Source of the DNA: Saccharothrix longispora
GTDB lineage: Bacteria > Actinomycetota > Actinomycetes > Mycobacteriales > Pseudonocardiaceae
DNA length: 64,000 nt
NCBI RefSeq assembly: GCF_030852425.1
Contig: NZ_NSDM01000002.1
Span: 372,001 to 436,000 of the forward strand
Direction of reading: 5' to 3'
The notes beneath the pieces were generated by a model. That model did not search any database. It worked only from the letters and a program-made list of their open reading frames with translations, and was not told the DNA's origin. Below are positions 15,897 through 25,171 of this stretch, one piece after another. The position numbers and the translations under genes are program-made. The first letter of the stretch is position 1, and every line of letters starts with the position of its first letter.

Positions 15897-18800
15897 ATGT
15901 CCCCTCCCCACAAGACCCGCGTGACCAGCCCGTTCCTGGTCGCCCTGCTCGCCGCCGGGCTGGTGACCACCGGTCCCGCCGCGGCCCAGGCCCAGGCCCG
16001 GGCGCCGGAGGACCCGACGACCCTGGTCAACCCGTTCGTCGGCACGCAGAACTTCGGGAACACGTTCCCCGGGGCCAGCGCGCCGTTCGGCATGGTCCAG
16101 GTCAGCCCGGACACCGGCGGCCAGGGCGGGTACGACTACCTCCAGAACCAGATCCACGGGTTCAGCCAGACGCACCTCTCCGGCGTCGGGTGCGGGGTCA
16201 TGGGCGAACTGCCGGTCATGCCGACCACGGGCCCGGTGGACAACGTTGACACCAACGGTTACCGGTCGCCCTACTCGCACGACGACGAGGAGGCGAGCCC
16301 CGGCTACTACCGCGTCGGCCTGTCCCGCTACGGCGTCCAGGCCGAGTTGACGGCGACCGAGCGGACCGGCTGGCAGCGCTACTCGTTCCCGGCGACGAGC
16401 GCGGCGAACGTGCTGTTCAACACCGGCAAGGCCAACCAGCAGGTGCTCGACTCGGAGATCCACGTCGTCGACGACCGCACGGTCGAGGGACGCGTGAAGG
16501 CCGGCCGGTTCTGCGCGGGCCGCGACGAGCACACCGTGTACTTCACGGCCACGTTCGACCGCCCGTTCGCGAGCTTCGGCACCTGGCGCGGCAGCACGCC
16601 GGCACCGGGCGTGCCGGACGCCGCGGGCACGGGCGGCAACGGCGCGTGGGTCACCTTCGACGCCACCGCCGACCGGGACGTCGTGCTCAAGGTCGGCCTG
16701 TCCTACACGGGCCCGGAAGGCGCGCGGAAGAACCTCGCGGCCGAGACCGCCGACTCCTACGACTTCGACGCCACCCGCGCGGCCCTGCACGCGAAGTGGG
16801 TCGAGAAGCTGAGCGCCATCACGATCGGCGGCGGCACGCCCGAGCGCCGCACGGCGTTCTACACGTCGCTGTACCACTCGCTGCTGCACCCGAACCTGGC
16901 CGGCGACGTGGACGGCCGCTACACCGGGTTCGACGGGGCGCAGCACGTGGCGGAGGGCTACACGCCGTACCAGAACCTGTCGCTGTGGGACACCTATCGG
17001 CCGCAGAACCAGCTGCTGGAACTGCTGGAGCCTCAGGTCGCGCGGGACGTCGCGCTGTCGGTGGTGGCCAGTGGCCGCGACGGCGGCTGGCTGCCCCGGT
17101 GGGCGCTGGCCAACAGCGAGACCAACATCATGACCGGTGACCCGGTGACTCCGTTCCTGGTCGAGGCGTGGTCCAAGGGCCTCCTGCGAGGCCACGAGCA
17201 GGAGGCGTATGCGCTGCTCAAGCGCAACGCCACCGAGGTGCCGCCCGCCGACTCGCCGTACAACGGCCGGTCGGGCCAGCAGCACTACGCCGAGCGCGGC
17301 TACCTCCCGTCCGGCCTGGAGCTGGGCGTCGACTGCGCGCACAAGGGCGGCGACAACGACTGCGTGCACCCGGCGTCGGCGACGCTGGAGTACGCGGCGG
17401 CCGACGCGTCGCTCGCGCTGATGGCCAAGGGCCTCGGGCACGACGCGGACGCGAAGCTGTTCGCCGCGCGCGGCCAGTGGTACCGCAACCTGTGGGACGG
17501 CGAGCACTTCCGCCCGCGCACGGCCGAGGGCACGTGGGTGACGCCGTACAACCCGGTGGACGCCGGGCACCAGTTCCACGAGGGCGGCGCGTACCAGTAC
17601 CAGTGGCTGGTGCCGCAGGACCCGAACGGCCTGGTCGAGCTGATGGGCGGGCGCGAGGCCACCGAGCGGCGGCTGGACGACTTCTTCGTCTACGACAAGC
17701 TGCTGACCGACCCGGCGGGCACGGTGCGCACCGACTGGATCACGCAGCCCTACGACTACTACGGCAAACCCACGTACAACCCGAACAACGAGCCGGACCT
17801 GCTGGCGCCGTACTTCTACGCGTCGGTCGGCGCGCCCGCGAAGACGGCGACCGTGGTGCGGGCGGCGATGACCCTGTTCACCACCGGCCCGGACGGCATG
17901 ACCGGCAACGACGACCTGGGCACGATGTCCGCCTGGTACGTGTTCTCCTCGCTCGGGCTGTACCCGACGATGAGCGGCGGCGACTTCCTCTCCGTGTCCA
18001 GCCCGCAGTTCCCGTCCGCGACCGTCCGCACCGGGCAGGACCGGGTGCTGGAGATCAGCGCGCCCGGCGCGAGCGACGCGAACCGGTACGTGCAGCGGGT
18101 CTCGCTCAACGGCCGCGACGTCCGCACCACGTGGCTGCGCTGGGACGACGTGGTGCGCGGCGGCACGCTGGCGCACCGGCTGGGCACGTCCCCGTCGGAC
18201 TGGGGCACCCGGCCCGGCGCGGAGCCGCCCTCGGTGAACCGGGCCCGCCCGGACGACCGCAGGCACGTCGACGCGGGGCTGCGGGAGTCCTCGGCGGTGG
18301 TGCCGGCCGCGACGGCCGCGCAGACCGTGGCGCTCACCCTGGACGTTCTGGCGCAGGCGCCCGGCGCGGTGCCGGTGACCGTGTCGCCGACCGCGCCGGC
18401 GGGGTGGCGGGTGGTCGCGTCGCCGAGGTCGCCGCTGGTGATCCGGTCGAACCGGGCCCCCGTCCAGCGCACGGTCACGCTGACCGTGACGGTGCCCGGC
18501 GGCACGCCGGTGGGCACCTACCCCGTGAGCGTCGCCGTGCGCGGGCCGAACGCGGTGACCCGGGACGCCGTGGTGGAGGTCCGCGCGGCGGCCGAGTGCG
18601 CCGCCGCGGTCTCCGGGCAGTGCGCGGTGGACCTCGCGCGGGAGCTGAACCACGACGGCACGGCCACCGTCGGGCAGTCGGCGCAGGGCGACTTCGACGG
18701 CAGTGGCTGGAGCTACGACGCCGCGCTGCTGCCCACCGGCACGGTCACGTGGGGCGGCACCGCGTTCGCCGCGCCCGACGCGTCCGGGACGGCACCGAAC

Positions 18801-19142
18801 TTCGTGGAAGCGCGCGGCCAGGCCCTGCTGCTGCCCACCGGGTCCTACCAGGCCCTGCGGTGGGTGGCGTCGTCGCACAACGGCCCGGTGACCGCCGGGG
18901 TGCTCGTGCGCTACGCCGACGGCAGCACCGCGCAGGTGCCGGTGACCGTGGCGGACTGGGCGGGTTCGGGCGGCGCGGTCGCGCTCGACATGCCGCACCG
19001 GATCAAGGCGGGGCAGGGCGTGGACGGCCCGCCGGTGCGCCTGTTCACCGGTTCCGTGCCGCTGGACCCGGCGAAGGTGGTGCACTCGGTGACGCTGCCC
19101 GACGACCCGCGGGTCGAGTTCTACGCGTTGACGCTGGTGTGA
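15897..19142 (+). CDS. Secreted GH92 alpha-1,2-mannosidase-type glycoside hydrolase
   Basis: The 1081-residue product starts at ATG 15897 behind AGGAGG. Residues 1-37 are a Sec signal peptide with an alanine-rich cleavage region. Residues about 42-780 are the GH92 catalytic unit: VNPFVGTQNFGNTFPGASAP, QTHLSGVGCGVMGELPVMP, the central SLWDTYRPQNQLL and GNDDLGTMSAWYVFSSLGLY, which carries acidic residues of the active site. The family is calcium-dependent and inverting, and trims alpha-mannose from glycans. The C-terminal 300 residues hold a NEW3-like beta-sandwich (about 790-900) and an NPCBM-like module. The LacI-type palindrome immediately upstream suggests sugar induction. It stands alone, ended by a strong hairpin. 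Confidence 0.95.
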   Translation: MSPPHKTRVTSPFLVALLAAGLVTTGPAAAQAQARAPEDPTTLVNPFVGTQNFGNTFPGASAPFGMVQVSPDTGGQGGYDYLQNQIHGFSQTHLSGVGCGVMGELPVMPTTGPVDNVDTNGYRSPYSHDDEEASPGYYRVGLSRYGVQAELTATERTGWQRYSFPATSAANVLFNTGKANQQVLDSEIHVVDDRTVEGRVKAGRFCAGRDEHTVYFTATFDRPFASFGTWRGSTPAPGVPDAAGTGGNGAWVTFDATADRDVVLKVGLSYTGPEGARKNLAAETADSYDFDATRAALHAKWVEKLSAITIGGGTPERRTAFYTSLYHSLLHPNLAGDVDGRYTGFDGAQHVAEGYTPYQNLSLWDTYRPQNQLLELLEPQVARDVALSVVASGRDGGWLPRWALANSETNIMTGDPVTPFLVEAWSKGLLRGHEQEAYALLKRNATEVPPADSPYNGRSGQQHYAERGYLPSGLELGVDCAHKGGDNDCVHPASATLEYAAADASLALMAKGLGHDADAKLFAARGQWYRNLWDGEHFRPRTAEGTWVTPYNPVDAGHQFHEGGAYQYQWLVPQDPNGLVELMGGREATERRLDDFFVYDKLLTDPAGTVRTDWITQPYDYYGKPTYNPNNEPDLLAPYFYASVGAPAKTATVVRAAMTLFTTGPDGMTGNDDLGTMSAWYVFSSLGLYPTMSGGDFLSVSSPQFPSATVRTGQDRVLEISAPGASDANRYVQRVSLNGRDVRTTWLRWDDVVRGGTLAHRLGTSPSDWGTRPGAEPPSVNRARPDDRRHVDAGLRESSAVVPAATAAQTVALTLDVLAQAPGAVPVTVSPTAPAGWRVVASPRSPLVIRSNRAPVQRTVTLTVTVPGGTPVGTYPVSVAVRGPNAVTRDAVVEVRAAAECAAAVSGQCAVDLARELNHDGTATVGQSAQGDFDGSGWSYDAALLPTGTVTWGGTAFAAPDASGTAPNFVEARGQALLLPTGSYQALRWVASSHNGPVTAGVLVRYADGSTAQVPVTVADWAGSGGAVALDMPHRIKAGQGVDGPPVRLFTGSVPLDPAKVVHSVTLPDDPRVEFYALTLV

Positions 19143-19144
19143 CC

Positions 19145-19177
19145 GGAGGGGCGGCCGGTCGGACCGGCCGCCCCTCC
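19145..19177 (+). terminator. Terminator hairpin after the GH92 gene
   Basis: GGAGGGGCGGCCGG (19145-19158), loop TCGGA, then the exact complement (19164-19177): a 14-base-pair stem starting three bases after the stop codon. It may also serve the convergent gene. Confidence 0.88.
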
Positions 19178-19194
19178 CCCTGCCGGGGACGTGG

Positions 19195-19238
19195 CAGGAC
19201 AGGGCCCGTCAGGACAGGGCCCGTCAGGACAGGGCCCG
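19195..19238. repeat. 15-bp tandem repeat across a gene end
   Basis: The unit CAGGACAGGGCCCGT occurs at 19195, 19210 and (14 of 15 bases) 19225. It covers the last four codons and stop of the minus-strand gene. Because the unit is a multiple of three, each copy repeats the in-frame ending RALS-stop, giving a second in-frame stop 15 bases after the first. Confidence 0.92.
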
Positions 19239-20033
19239 GAACACCATCGGCCGGGTGGACACCGGCTTGTACTGGTCCACGACGTTCTCGTTGGCGCCCC
19301 ACCAGTGCCCGGTCGGCACGTCGGCGGCGGTGGTGCTGATGAAGATCCAGCCGCGGCCGACGCCGCTGTACTCGGTGGTGCCGTCCGCGCGGGTGTCGGG
19401 GTAGGTCTGGTAGGGCGAGGACGTGTTCGTGCTCGCGACGCCGTGCGGGTTGCTGGTGCTGTCGATCACGCGCACGGCCCACTCCCGGGTGGCGGCGTCG
19501 CCGTCGCGGTCGTACAGGTGGGGGGCGGCGGTGACGATCGCGACGTGCCCGGTCGCGTCGCCCGTGCCGCCCGCCGAGTCGGTGTACTTGACGGCGATGA
19601 CGTCACCGGGGACCAGCGAGGACACCGTCGTCCTGGCGGTGAAGTGCGGCGCGCCCGCGACGAACCCGTCGTAGTACTTCGCCGCCGTGGGGCTGGTGCT
19701 GCCGAACTCGGTGGTCAGGTAGCTGTCGGTGGCCCACGGGAAGGTGTGCTTGAGCGCCTGCGTCAGCAGGGCGGCGCACTTGGCCTTGCTCTCGTACGTC
19801 GTCGGGCTGCCGGGCGTGCCCCAGACGACGCTGGTGGTGACCTCGGCGTGGCCCTTCGCGCCCGGGTAGAAGTTGTACGCGTCCTGGGCAGGCCAGGACA
19901 GGGCGTTGAGGTTGTCCGCCAGTTCGGCGACCTCGGTGTGCAGGGTGGCCGACGTCGCCCGGGCCGGGCCGGCGGTGGCGAGCGCGGCGACCGCCGCGGT
20001 GACGACGGCCACCAGGACGCGGGACGTGCGCAT
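19224..20033 (-). CDS. Secreted protein with NlpC/P60- or CHAP-like features
   Basis: 269 residues from ATG 20033 with GAGGAG upstream. Residues 1-28 are a signal peptide ending ATAGPARATS. The mature part has ALSWPAQDAYNFYPG, SKAKCAALLTQALKHTFPW (possible nucleophile Cys), then SLVPGDVIAVKY and DATGHVAIVTAAP (possible catalytic His) and WAVRVIDSTSNPHG. The order Cys, PGDV, GHVAIV is the general plan of papain-like NlpC/CHAP peptidoglycan amidases, but the Cys context is not canonical, so activity is uncertain. It is divergent from the SARP regulator with about 150 bases between the starts. Its last codons lie in a tandem repeat. Confidence 0.65.
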   Translation of the reverse strand: MRTSRVLVAVVTAAVAALATAGPARATSATLHTEVAELADNLNALSWPAQDAYNFYPGAKGHAEVTTSVVWGTPGSPTTYESKAKCAALLTQALKHTFPWATDSYLTTEFGSTSPTAAKYYDGFVAGAPHFTARTTVSSLVPGDVIAVKYTDSAGGTGDATGHVAIVTAAPHLYDRDGDAATREWAVRVIDSTSNPHGVASTNTSSPYQTYPDTRADGTTEYSGVGRGWIFISTTAADVPTGHWWGANENVVDQYKPVSTRPMVFRALS

Positions 20034-20187
20034 GGGTGTCTCCTCTCGGACGCGGTGCGGCGGCGGGGCTTCGTCGCCCGGCAGCCGGTGTTCCCGACAA
20101 GGGAGAGCCGGATCGGCGTGCCCTGATACCCGAATGCGGATGAGATCCGGTTCACGCTGACGCCGCCGCCTGTGGCACTTTGGAGCG

Positions 20188-21615
20188 GTGACCGTGGACA
20201 TCCGGGTGTTGGGCGAGGTGGGGGCGGTGGCGGACGGCCGCGCGCTCGACGTCGGTCCGCCCCGGCAGCGGTGCGTGCTGGCGGCGCTCGCGGTGGACGC
20301 GGGCCGCGTCGTGCCGGTCGACCGGTTGGTGGCGCGGGTGTGGGGCGAGGCGCCGCCGTACCGGGCGCGGACGCTGCTCGTGGGGTACGTGTCGCGGCTG
20401 CGCCGGGTGCTGCGGTCCGGTGGCGCGGACGTGGTGCGGCAGGCGGGCGGGTACGCGCTCGTGGTCGAGGCGTCGGAGGTGGACCTGCACCGGTTCCGCG
20501 CGCGGCGGGCGCGGGCCAGGCGGCGGGACGACCGCACCGTGGCCGTGCTGCTGGCGGAGGCGGTGGCGCAGTGGCGTGGTCCGGCGCTGGCGGGGTTGCG
20601 CGGCGAGTGGGCGGATGCCGAGCGCGACCGGCTGCACCGGGAGCGGGAGGACGTCGAGCGGGAGCTGGCCGACGTCCGGTTGCGGCTGGGGCAGCGGTTC
20701 CGGCTCGGTTTCGGGCTCGACGGGGAGCTGGTGGCCGAACCGCCCGAACCCGATCCCCGGCCGGCCGACGTGGACCTCTCCCCGCTGGACGAGGTGGGGT
20801 CGCGCCGCCTGGTCGACGCGCGCCTGCGCACGGCCCTGGCAGCCGACCGCGCGCTCGACCCGCACCGGCCGCCGGTGGACGCCGGACCGGCCGAGCAGGC
20901 CGAACCTGCCGAACCGCCGTCCGACGCGCACGCCTGGTTCGCCGCCGAGCACGCCGTGCTGCTGGCCGCGCAACGCCTGGCCGTCGACCGGGGGTGGCAC
21001 GAGCCGGCGTGGCGGCTCGCGTGGGCGATGGACACCTTCCACGCCCGGCGGGGCCACGACGCGGCGGACGACCTCGCCCGCACGCTGGCCCTGGCCGAAC
21101 GCGTCGGCGACGACACCGCCCGGGCGCACCTGCACCTGGTGCTCGCCCGCACGTGGAACGACCGGGGTCACCCGGAGGTGGCGCTGGAACACGCCACCGA
21201 GGCGCTGCAACGGGTCGGGTCGCCGTTGGCGCACGCGTACGCGCTCGTCGCGGTGGGGGTGGCCGAAGCCGGCGCGGGCCGCTTCGACCGCGCCCAGGTC
21301 CACTGCGAGGCCGCGCTGGCCCTGGCCCACGAGCACCCCGCCGTGGCGGCGGTGGCGCACGACGGGTTGGGCCGCACCGCCGACCTGGCGGGCGACCACG
21401 CCGCCGCCGTGCGCCACCACGAGCACGCCGCGTCGCTGCACCGCGACTCGTGCTGGGCGCCGGTCGCGCTGGAGCGCCTGGCGCACGCCCACCGCGCCGC
21501 GGGCCACCTGAACCAGGCGCGGGCGGCGTGGCGGCGGGCGGTCGACCTGTACCTGGCCCAGAGGAGTGAGCGGGACGCCCGGCGGGCGCGGCGGTGGTTG
21601 GCGGCGCTCGGCTGA
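20188..21615 (+). CDS. SARP/AfsR-like regulator with TPR C-terminus, lacking NB-ARC
   Basis: 475 residues from GTG 20188. Residues 1-90 are an OmpR-type winged-helix (IRVLGEVGAVADGRALDVG, PPRQRCVLAALAVDAGRVVP); residues about 95-165 are a shortened BTAD-like region. A Pro/Asp-rich linker leads to a C-terminal TPR-like helical array (about 265-470; e.g. NDRGHPEVALEHATEAL, LAGDHAAAVRHHEHAASLH). AfsR-type regulators normally have an NB-ARC ATPase between these parts; none is visible. SARPs activate secondary-metabolite or development genes through direct repeats. Its target may be the divergent secreted protein gene or a distant cluster; there is no evidence linking it to the NRPS/PKS locus 27 kb away. 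Confidence 0.88.
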   Translation: MTVDIRVLGEVGAVADGRALDVGPPRQRCVLAALAVDAGRVVPVDRLVARVWGEAPPYRARTLLVGYVSRLRRVLRSGGADVVRQAGGYALVVEASEVDLHRFRARRARARRRDDRTVAVLLAEAVAQWRGPALAGLRGEWADAERDRLHREREDVERELADVRLRLGQRFRLGFGLDGELVAEPPEPDPRPADVDLSPLDEVGSRRLVDARLRTALAADRALDPHRPPVDAGPAEQAEPAEPPSDAHAWFAAEHAVLLAAQRLAVDRGWHEPAWRLAWAMDTFHARRGHDAADDLARTLALAERVGDDTARAHLHLVLARTWNDRGHPEVALEHATEALQRVGSPLAHAYALVAVGVAEAGAGRFDRAQVHCEAALALAHEHPAVAAVAHDGLGRTADLAGDHAAAVRHHEHAASLHRDSCWAPVALERLAHAHRAAGHLNQARAAWRRAVDLYLAQRSERDARRARRWLAALG

Positions 21616-21821
21616 GCGGGGACGGCGGTCAGCCGTGCTCGCCGCCCTGGAGGCGCGGGCGTGCGGGCCACGCCTCGCACCCGGCGGTGTGCCAGGACGA
21701 CGAGGCGACCGTCCGCGCGGTGGGCCGCACCGCGCACGACGACCACGTGCGCGACTCCCGGCACGTCCGCGACACGTGCCGGGCGAAGGGCGGCGCCATC
21801 GCGGCGCGGCACCCGCCGCGG

Positions 21822-22130
21822 CTAGGCGCCGGCGTCCCGCCCGGACGCCTTCCGGTCGCTGTGCCCGAGGTCGCGGTCGGGAGCGATCCGGTCGCGCACG
21901 AGCTGCTTGAGCACGGCCATCTCCGGGAAACCGCCCTCCGCCTTGCGCGACCACAGCAGCTCGTCGTCCAGCCGCACGTCGAACACCCCGCCGGTGCCGG
22001 GCACGAGGGCCACCTCGCCCAGCTCGGTCGTGAACGTCGTCAGGAGCTCCTGCGCCGTCCACCCGGCGCGCAGCAACCACCGGCACTGCGTGCAGTACTC
22101 GACCTCGACCCGCGGCTGCCTCGTCGTCAC
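21822..22130 (-). CDS. SelT/SelW/SelH (Rdx) family thioredoxin-like protein
   Basis: A 102-residue protein from GTG 22130. It begins with VEVEYCTQCRWLLRAGWTAQ, giving the CxxC redox motif at the N-terminus where eukaryotic homologues have CxxU, then ELLTTFTTELGEVALVPGTG, GVFDVRLDDELLWSRK and GGFPEMAVLKQLVRDRI, the conserved C-terminal helix of Rdx proteins. A Cys-containing redox role is expected, but no substrate is known. It lies downstream of the VIT/vWA gene on the same strand, separated by a terminator-like hairpin. The last 15 residues are polar and unconserved. Confidence 0.92.
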   Translation of the reverse strand: MTTRQPRVEVEYCTQCRWLLRAGWTAQELLTTFTTELGEVALVPGTGGVFDVRLDDELLWSRKAEGGFPEMAVLKQLVRDRIAPDRDLGHSDRKASGRDAGA

Positions 22131-22145
22131 GGGGCCACGCTACCG

Positions 22146-22176
22146 GCGGGCGGGTGCGGGGACCGCACCCGCCCGC
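22146..22176 (-). terminator. Terminator hairpin after the VIT/vWA gene
   Basis: GCGGGCGGGTGCGG (22146-22159), loop GGA, exact complement 22163-22176: a 14-base-pair stem five bases beyond the vWA gene stop. Confidence 0.82.
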
Positions 22177-22180
22177 GTGG

Positions 22181-24529
22181 TCAGCGCTTCCAGAACGGCC
22201 CGCGCCCGCGCGGCGCGGCCAGTGCTTCGAGCGTGGCCACCGCGTGCCGGAAGCGGTGGTCCAGCTCGGCGCGGTCGGTGGTGGGCGCGGCCAGTTCCGC
22301 GGCCAGGTCGCGCAGCGCGCGGACGGTGCCGGCCGGTTCGCCCTTCGCCTTCCAGGCCGGCTCGTGGCGGGTGATCGCCTCGTGCAGCCGGGCCAGGGCG
22401 GCGGCCCGGTCGGTCGCGGCGCGCAGGGCGGCCAGTTCGTCGGCCGCGAACCGCGCCACGTCGGGTGCCGGGGGCGCCGGGGGTGCGGGAGGCACCGGGG
22501 GCTTCGGGGCGGCGGGGCCGCCGGCCCGGAGCCTGCGCGCGATGCCCGCCGGGGCGGCCATCATCGGGGCCGGGGCGGGCATCGGGGCGCCGGCCAACGG
22601 CATGGCGTCCGGCACGGCGCCGAACGCGGGGGCCGGGGCGCCGTAGGCGCCGCCGGCGGGGGCCGCCCAGCCGTCCGGCAGCTCGACGGGCTGGGTCACG
22701 CGGCGCAGCTCGCCGGACTCGTCGACCACGCGTTGGTCCACCGCCACGAACGCGGTGAAGCGGGACAGCACGCCGAACGCCAGGGACGTCTCGACGATCC
22801 GCCGCTCCAGCGCGTCGCGGTCGCCCGAGCCGACGACGTAGCGGTCCTCCAGGTCGCGGACCCGCGCCCGCGCCCACAGCGCCGACAGGCTCGGGTTGTC
22901 GCTCGGCACGGCGGTCACCCGCTGCCGCCAGCCGCCGTCGCCGACGGCCTCGACCGCACCGGACGCGGGACCGGTGAAGCGGCCGGTGACCACGACCGGC
23001 GCGCCGGGGAACAGGTCGGGCAGGGGCGCCGGGGCGAACGAGTCCGGGTCCACGGCCAGACCGGCCGGGTGCAGCGCGAGCCCGGTGAGCACGGGCGCGC
23101 CGATGCGGCGGTGGATCTGCCGCATGGCCTCGTCCAGCCGGTCCTCGGACTCGACCAGCTCGAACCGGCCCGTCGACCCCGCCAGCCGCCGGAGGAACGC
23201 CTCGTTCACGGCGCGGTCGATGCCCACGGTGTGCACGCGCACGCCCGCCAGTTCGGGACCGAGGTCGCGCAGCAGCCGGTCCTCGTCGCCGACCTGGCCG
23301 TCGGTCACCAGGACCAGCACCCGCTCCCGGTCGCCGGCCGCGCCGAGGGACCGGGCGGCGTCGCGCAGCGGCCCCAGCATCTCGGTGCCGCCGCGCGCGG
23401 TCAGGCCCGCCAGGAACTCCACGGCCCGGTAGCGGTTGCGGTCGGTGGCCTCGACGAGGCCGGACCCCAACCCCGGCGCGGTGTCCACGGAGTTGTCGAA
23501 CGCGAGGACGGTGAACCGGTCGGCGGTGTCGAGCGAGTCGACGATGCGGGCGGCGGCGCGGCGCGCGGCCACCATCTTCCAGCCGTTCATCGAGCCCGAG
23601 CGGTCCAGCACGAGGACGACGTCGCGGCCGCGTGCCGCACCGGTCGCCGCGGGCGGCAGCACGGTGAGCGCGAACGTCCCGCCGCCACCGTCGTCGTCGG
23701 GCCGCACGGCCAGGGACGTGCGGACCGCGTCGTCCCCGGCGAACCTCAGGCGCAGCAGGAAGTCCCGGTCCACCCGCGCGCCGGGCCGGACGCGGACCCG
23801 GAACCCGGTCGCGGTCTCCTCGGTGACGGTGGCGTGCAGCGTCGACGACGCGGTGGCGGGCGGCAGGCCGCCGGTGTCCACGTCGACCACGACCGACAGC
23901 CGCACGGGGTGCGCGAACCCGGGCAGCAGCACGGGCGGGCTGATCCGCGAGGCGTCCGGCACGGCGTCGGTGTCCGCGGCGGTGCCGTCGCCGACCTGGT
24001 CGCCGGGCAGCGGCGTGCCGGGGACGTAGCGGGGCGCGACGACGAGCGGCAGCCGGTAGGTGGCCGCGTCGTCCTCGTAGGCCAGCGTCCCGGCCAGGGT
24101 GAGGCGCACGGTGACCCGCTCCCCCGGCACGACGTTGCCGACGCGCGTGGTGAACACGCCCGGCCGCTCCTCCTCCGCGATGGCGGCACGGCGGCCGGAG
24201 GTGATGGCCCGGTCGTAGTCGGCGCGGGCCTGGCCGCGCTCCTTCAGCACGCCCTCGACCACGCGGCCGTCGGCCTCCACGCGCAGCGCCGTCACCGCCG
24301 ACCGGGACGGCAGCGGGAAGACGTAGGTGGCTTCGAGCGGCACGTCGTGCGGGTTGTGGAACACCTGGGTGAGGACGGTGCGCGAGGCCAGCCCGGTGAT
24401 CGCGGCCTCCACCTCGACCGCCTCCAGCGGCAGGTTGCCGCGTTCGGTGCGCAGGCAGCCGAGGCCGTCGTCCTCGGTGGGCTCCGGCGCGCCGCCGGCG
24501 GCCTCGATGACCTCGATGCGGGTGCTCAT
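22181..24529 (-). CDS. VIT and von Willebrand A domain protein
   Basis: 782 residues from ATG 24529, overlapping the MerR gene by four bases (ATGA). Residues about 25-150 are a VIT domain (VEAAITGLASRTVLTQVFHN, ATYVFPLPSRSAVTALRV), residues about 300-480 a vWA domain with the metal site LDRSGSMNG, GGTEM and TDGQVGD. The same pairing occurs in inter-alpha-trypsin-inhibitor heavy chains. A Pro/Ala/Met-rich linker (about 665-715) and a helical C-terminal region follow. There is no signal peptide or membrane anchor, so it is probably cytoplasmic and may act in metal-dependent protein contacts. Its expression is likely controlled by the coupled MerR regulator. Confidence 0.93.
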   Translation of the reverse strand: MSTRIEVIEAAGGAPEPTEDDGLGCLRTERGNLPLEAVEVEAAITGLASRTVLTQVFHNPHDVPLEATYVFPLPSRSAVTALRVEADGRVVEGVLKERGQARADYDRAITSGRRAAIAEEERPGVFTTRVGNVVPGERVTVRLTLAGTLAYEDDAATYRLPLVVAPRYVPGTPLPGDQVGDGTAADTDAVPDASRISPPVLLPGFAHPVRLSVVVDVDTGGLPPATASSTLHATVTEETATGFRVRVRPGARVDRDFLLRLRFAGDDAVRTSLAVRPDDDGGGGTFALTVLPPAATGAARGRDVVLVLDRSGSMNGWKMVAARRAAARIVDSLDTADRFTVLAFDNSVDTAPGLGSGLVEATDRNRYRAVEFLAGLTARGGTEMLGPLRDAARSLGAAGDRERVLVLVTDGQVGDEDRLLRDLGPELAGVRVHTVGIDRAVNEAFLRRLAGSTGRFELVESEDRLDEAMRQIHRRIGAPVLTGLALHPAGLAVDPDSFAPAPLPDLFPGAPVVVTGRFTGPASGAVEAVGDGGWRQRVTAVPSDNPSLSALWARARVRDLEDRYVVGSGDRDALERRIVETSLAFGVLSRFTAFVAVDQRVVDESGELRRVTQPVELPDGWAAPAGGAYGAPAPAFGAVPDAMPLAGAPMPAPAPMMAAPAGIARRLRAGGPAAPKPPVPPAPPAPPAPDVARFAADELAALRAATDRAAALARLHEAITRHEPAWKAKGEPAGTVRALRDLAAELAAPTTDRAELDHRFRHAVATLEALAAPRGRGPFWKR

Positions 24530-25152
24530 CCCTTGTCCTCTCCGGTGGTCGGGGCCAGGCCCGTGCGGCCGAGCAGGTCGAGCAGCGGTGCGGCGGCGGC
24601 CTGGATGGCCGCCAGTTCGGTGGCGTCGGGCGCGCGGTCGGCGGCGTCGAGCACCACCGTGACGCCCGCGCCCAGGCGCAGCGCCTGGACGGGACGCGCG
24701 GTGGGCGCTTCCGCGGTCACCTCGCCCGGGGGACCGGTCCGGGCGGGGCGTTCCCGCCAGAACCCCTCCCGTCCGCGCCCCGGCGGCGCGGGCCCGCCCG
24801 CGGGCGAACCGGCGGGTTCGGCCGGTCCCGTCCGTTCCGCCACCCCGGCCAGTTCGGCCAGCTCGCGGTCGGAGGCGCCGACCGTCATGCCCTGGATCTC
24901 GGCGAGCGTGCGCCCGGCCGCCTGGAGCTTCTTGACGGTGACGACCTGGAGCAGGTGGCGCCGCCCGTACAGCGCCGTCCGCCCCCGGAACCCCGCGGGC
25001 CGGTCGACCAGGCCGATGGTGGTGTACCACCGGATGGCCCGCCCGTTCGGCAGCTCCCGAACCCGGCCGTTGCGCTGCCCGTCGTAGTCCTCGGCCAGCA
25101 GCGCGGCGACCCGCTCCGGGAGCTGCTCGATGGTCCACAGCTCGTCGTCCAC
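24526..25152 (-). CDS. MerR-family regulator of the VIT/vWA gene
   Basis: 208 residues from GTG 25152; GTG 25167 would add five residues. I prefer 25152 because a TTGACA/CACGAT promoter (25187-25182 and 25164-25159) would start transcription at about that base, giving a leaderless mRNA. The N-terminus is a MerR-type DNA-binding domain: ELWTIEQLPERVAALL, RAIRWYTTIGLVDRP, TALYGRRHLLQVVTVKKLQA. The C-terminal half is Pro/Gly-rich and not a known sensor domain. The gene lies first in a two-gene operon with a four-base overlap, and a 12-bp inverted repeat covers its promoter, so autoregulation is likely. Confidence 0.9.
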   Translation of the reverse strand: MDDELWTIEQLPERVAALLAEDYDGQRNGRVRELPNGRAIRWYTTIGLVDRPAGFRGRTALYGRRHLLQVVTVKKLQAAGRTLAEIQGMTVGASDRELAELAGVAERTGPAEPAGSPAGGPAPPGRGREGFWRERPARTGPPGEVTAEAPTARPVQALRLGAGVTVVLDAADRAPDATELAAIQAAAAPLLDLLGRTGLAPTTGEDKG

Positions 25153-25171
25153 GACGCCATCGTGCACTGCA

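Noticed and set aside
15102..19085. Long minus-strand frame opposite the GH92 gene
   Set aside because: Low-complexity Arg/Val/His-rich translation with no motif, opposite a well-recognised glycosidase.
20188..21615. SARP regulator as the pathway activator of the NRPS/PKS cluster
   Set aside because: It lies 27 kb away with many unrelated genes between, and no shared direct repeats were seen at the cluster promoter.
21616..21821. Possible gene remnant after the SARP regulator (reads TVRAVGRTAHDDHVRDSRHV)
   Set aside because: Short, without a start or recognisable family; not enough to call a pseudogene.
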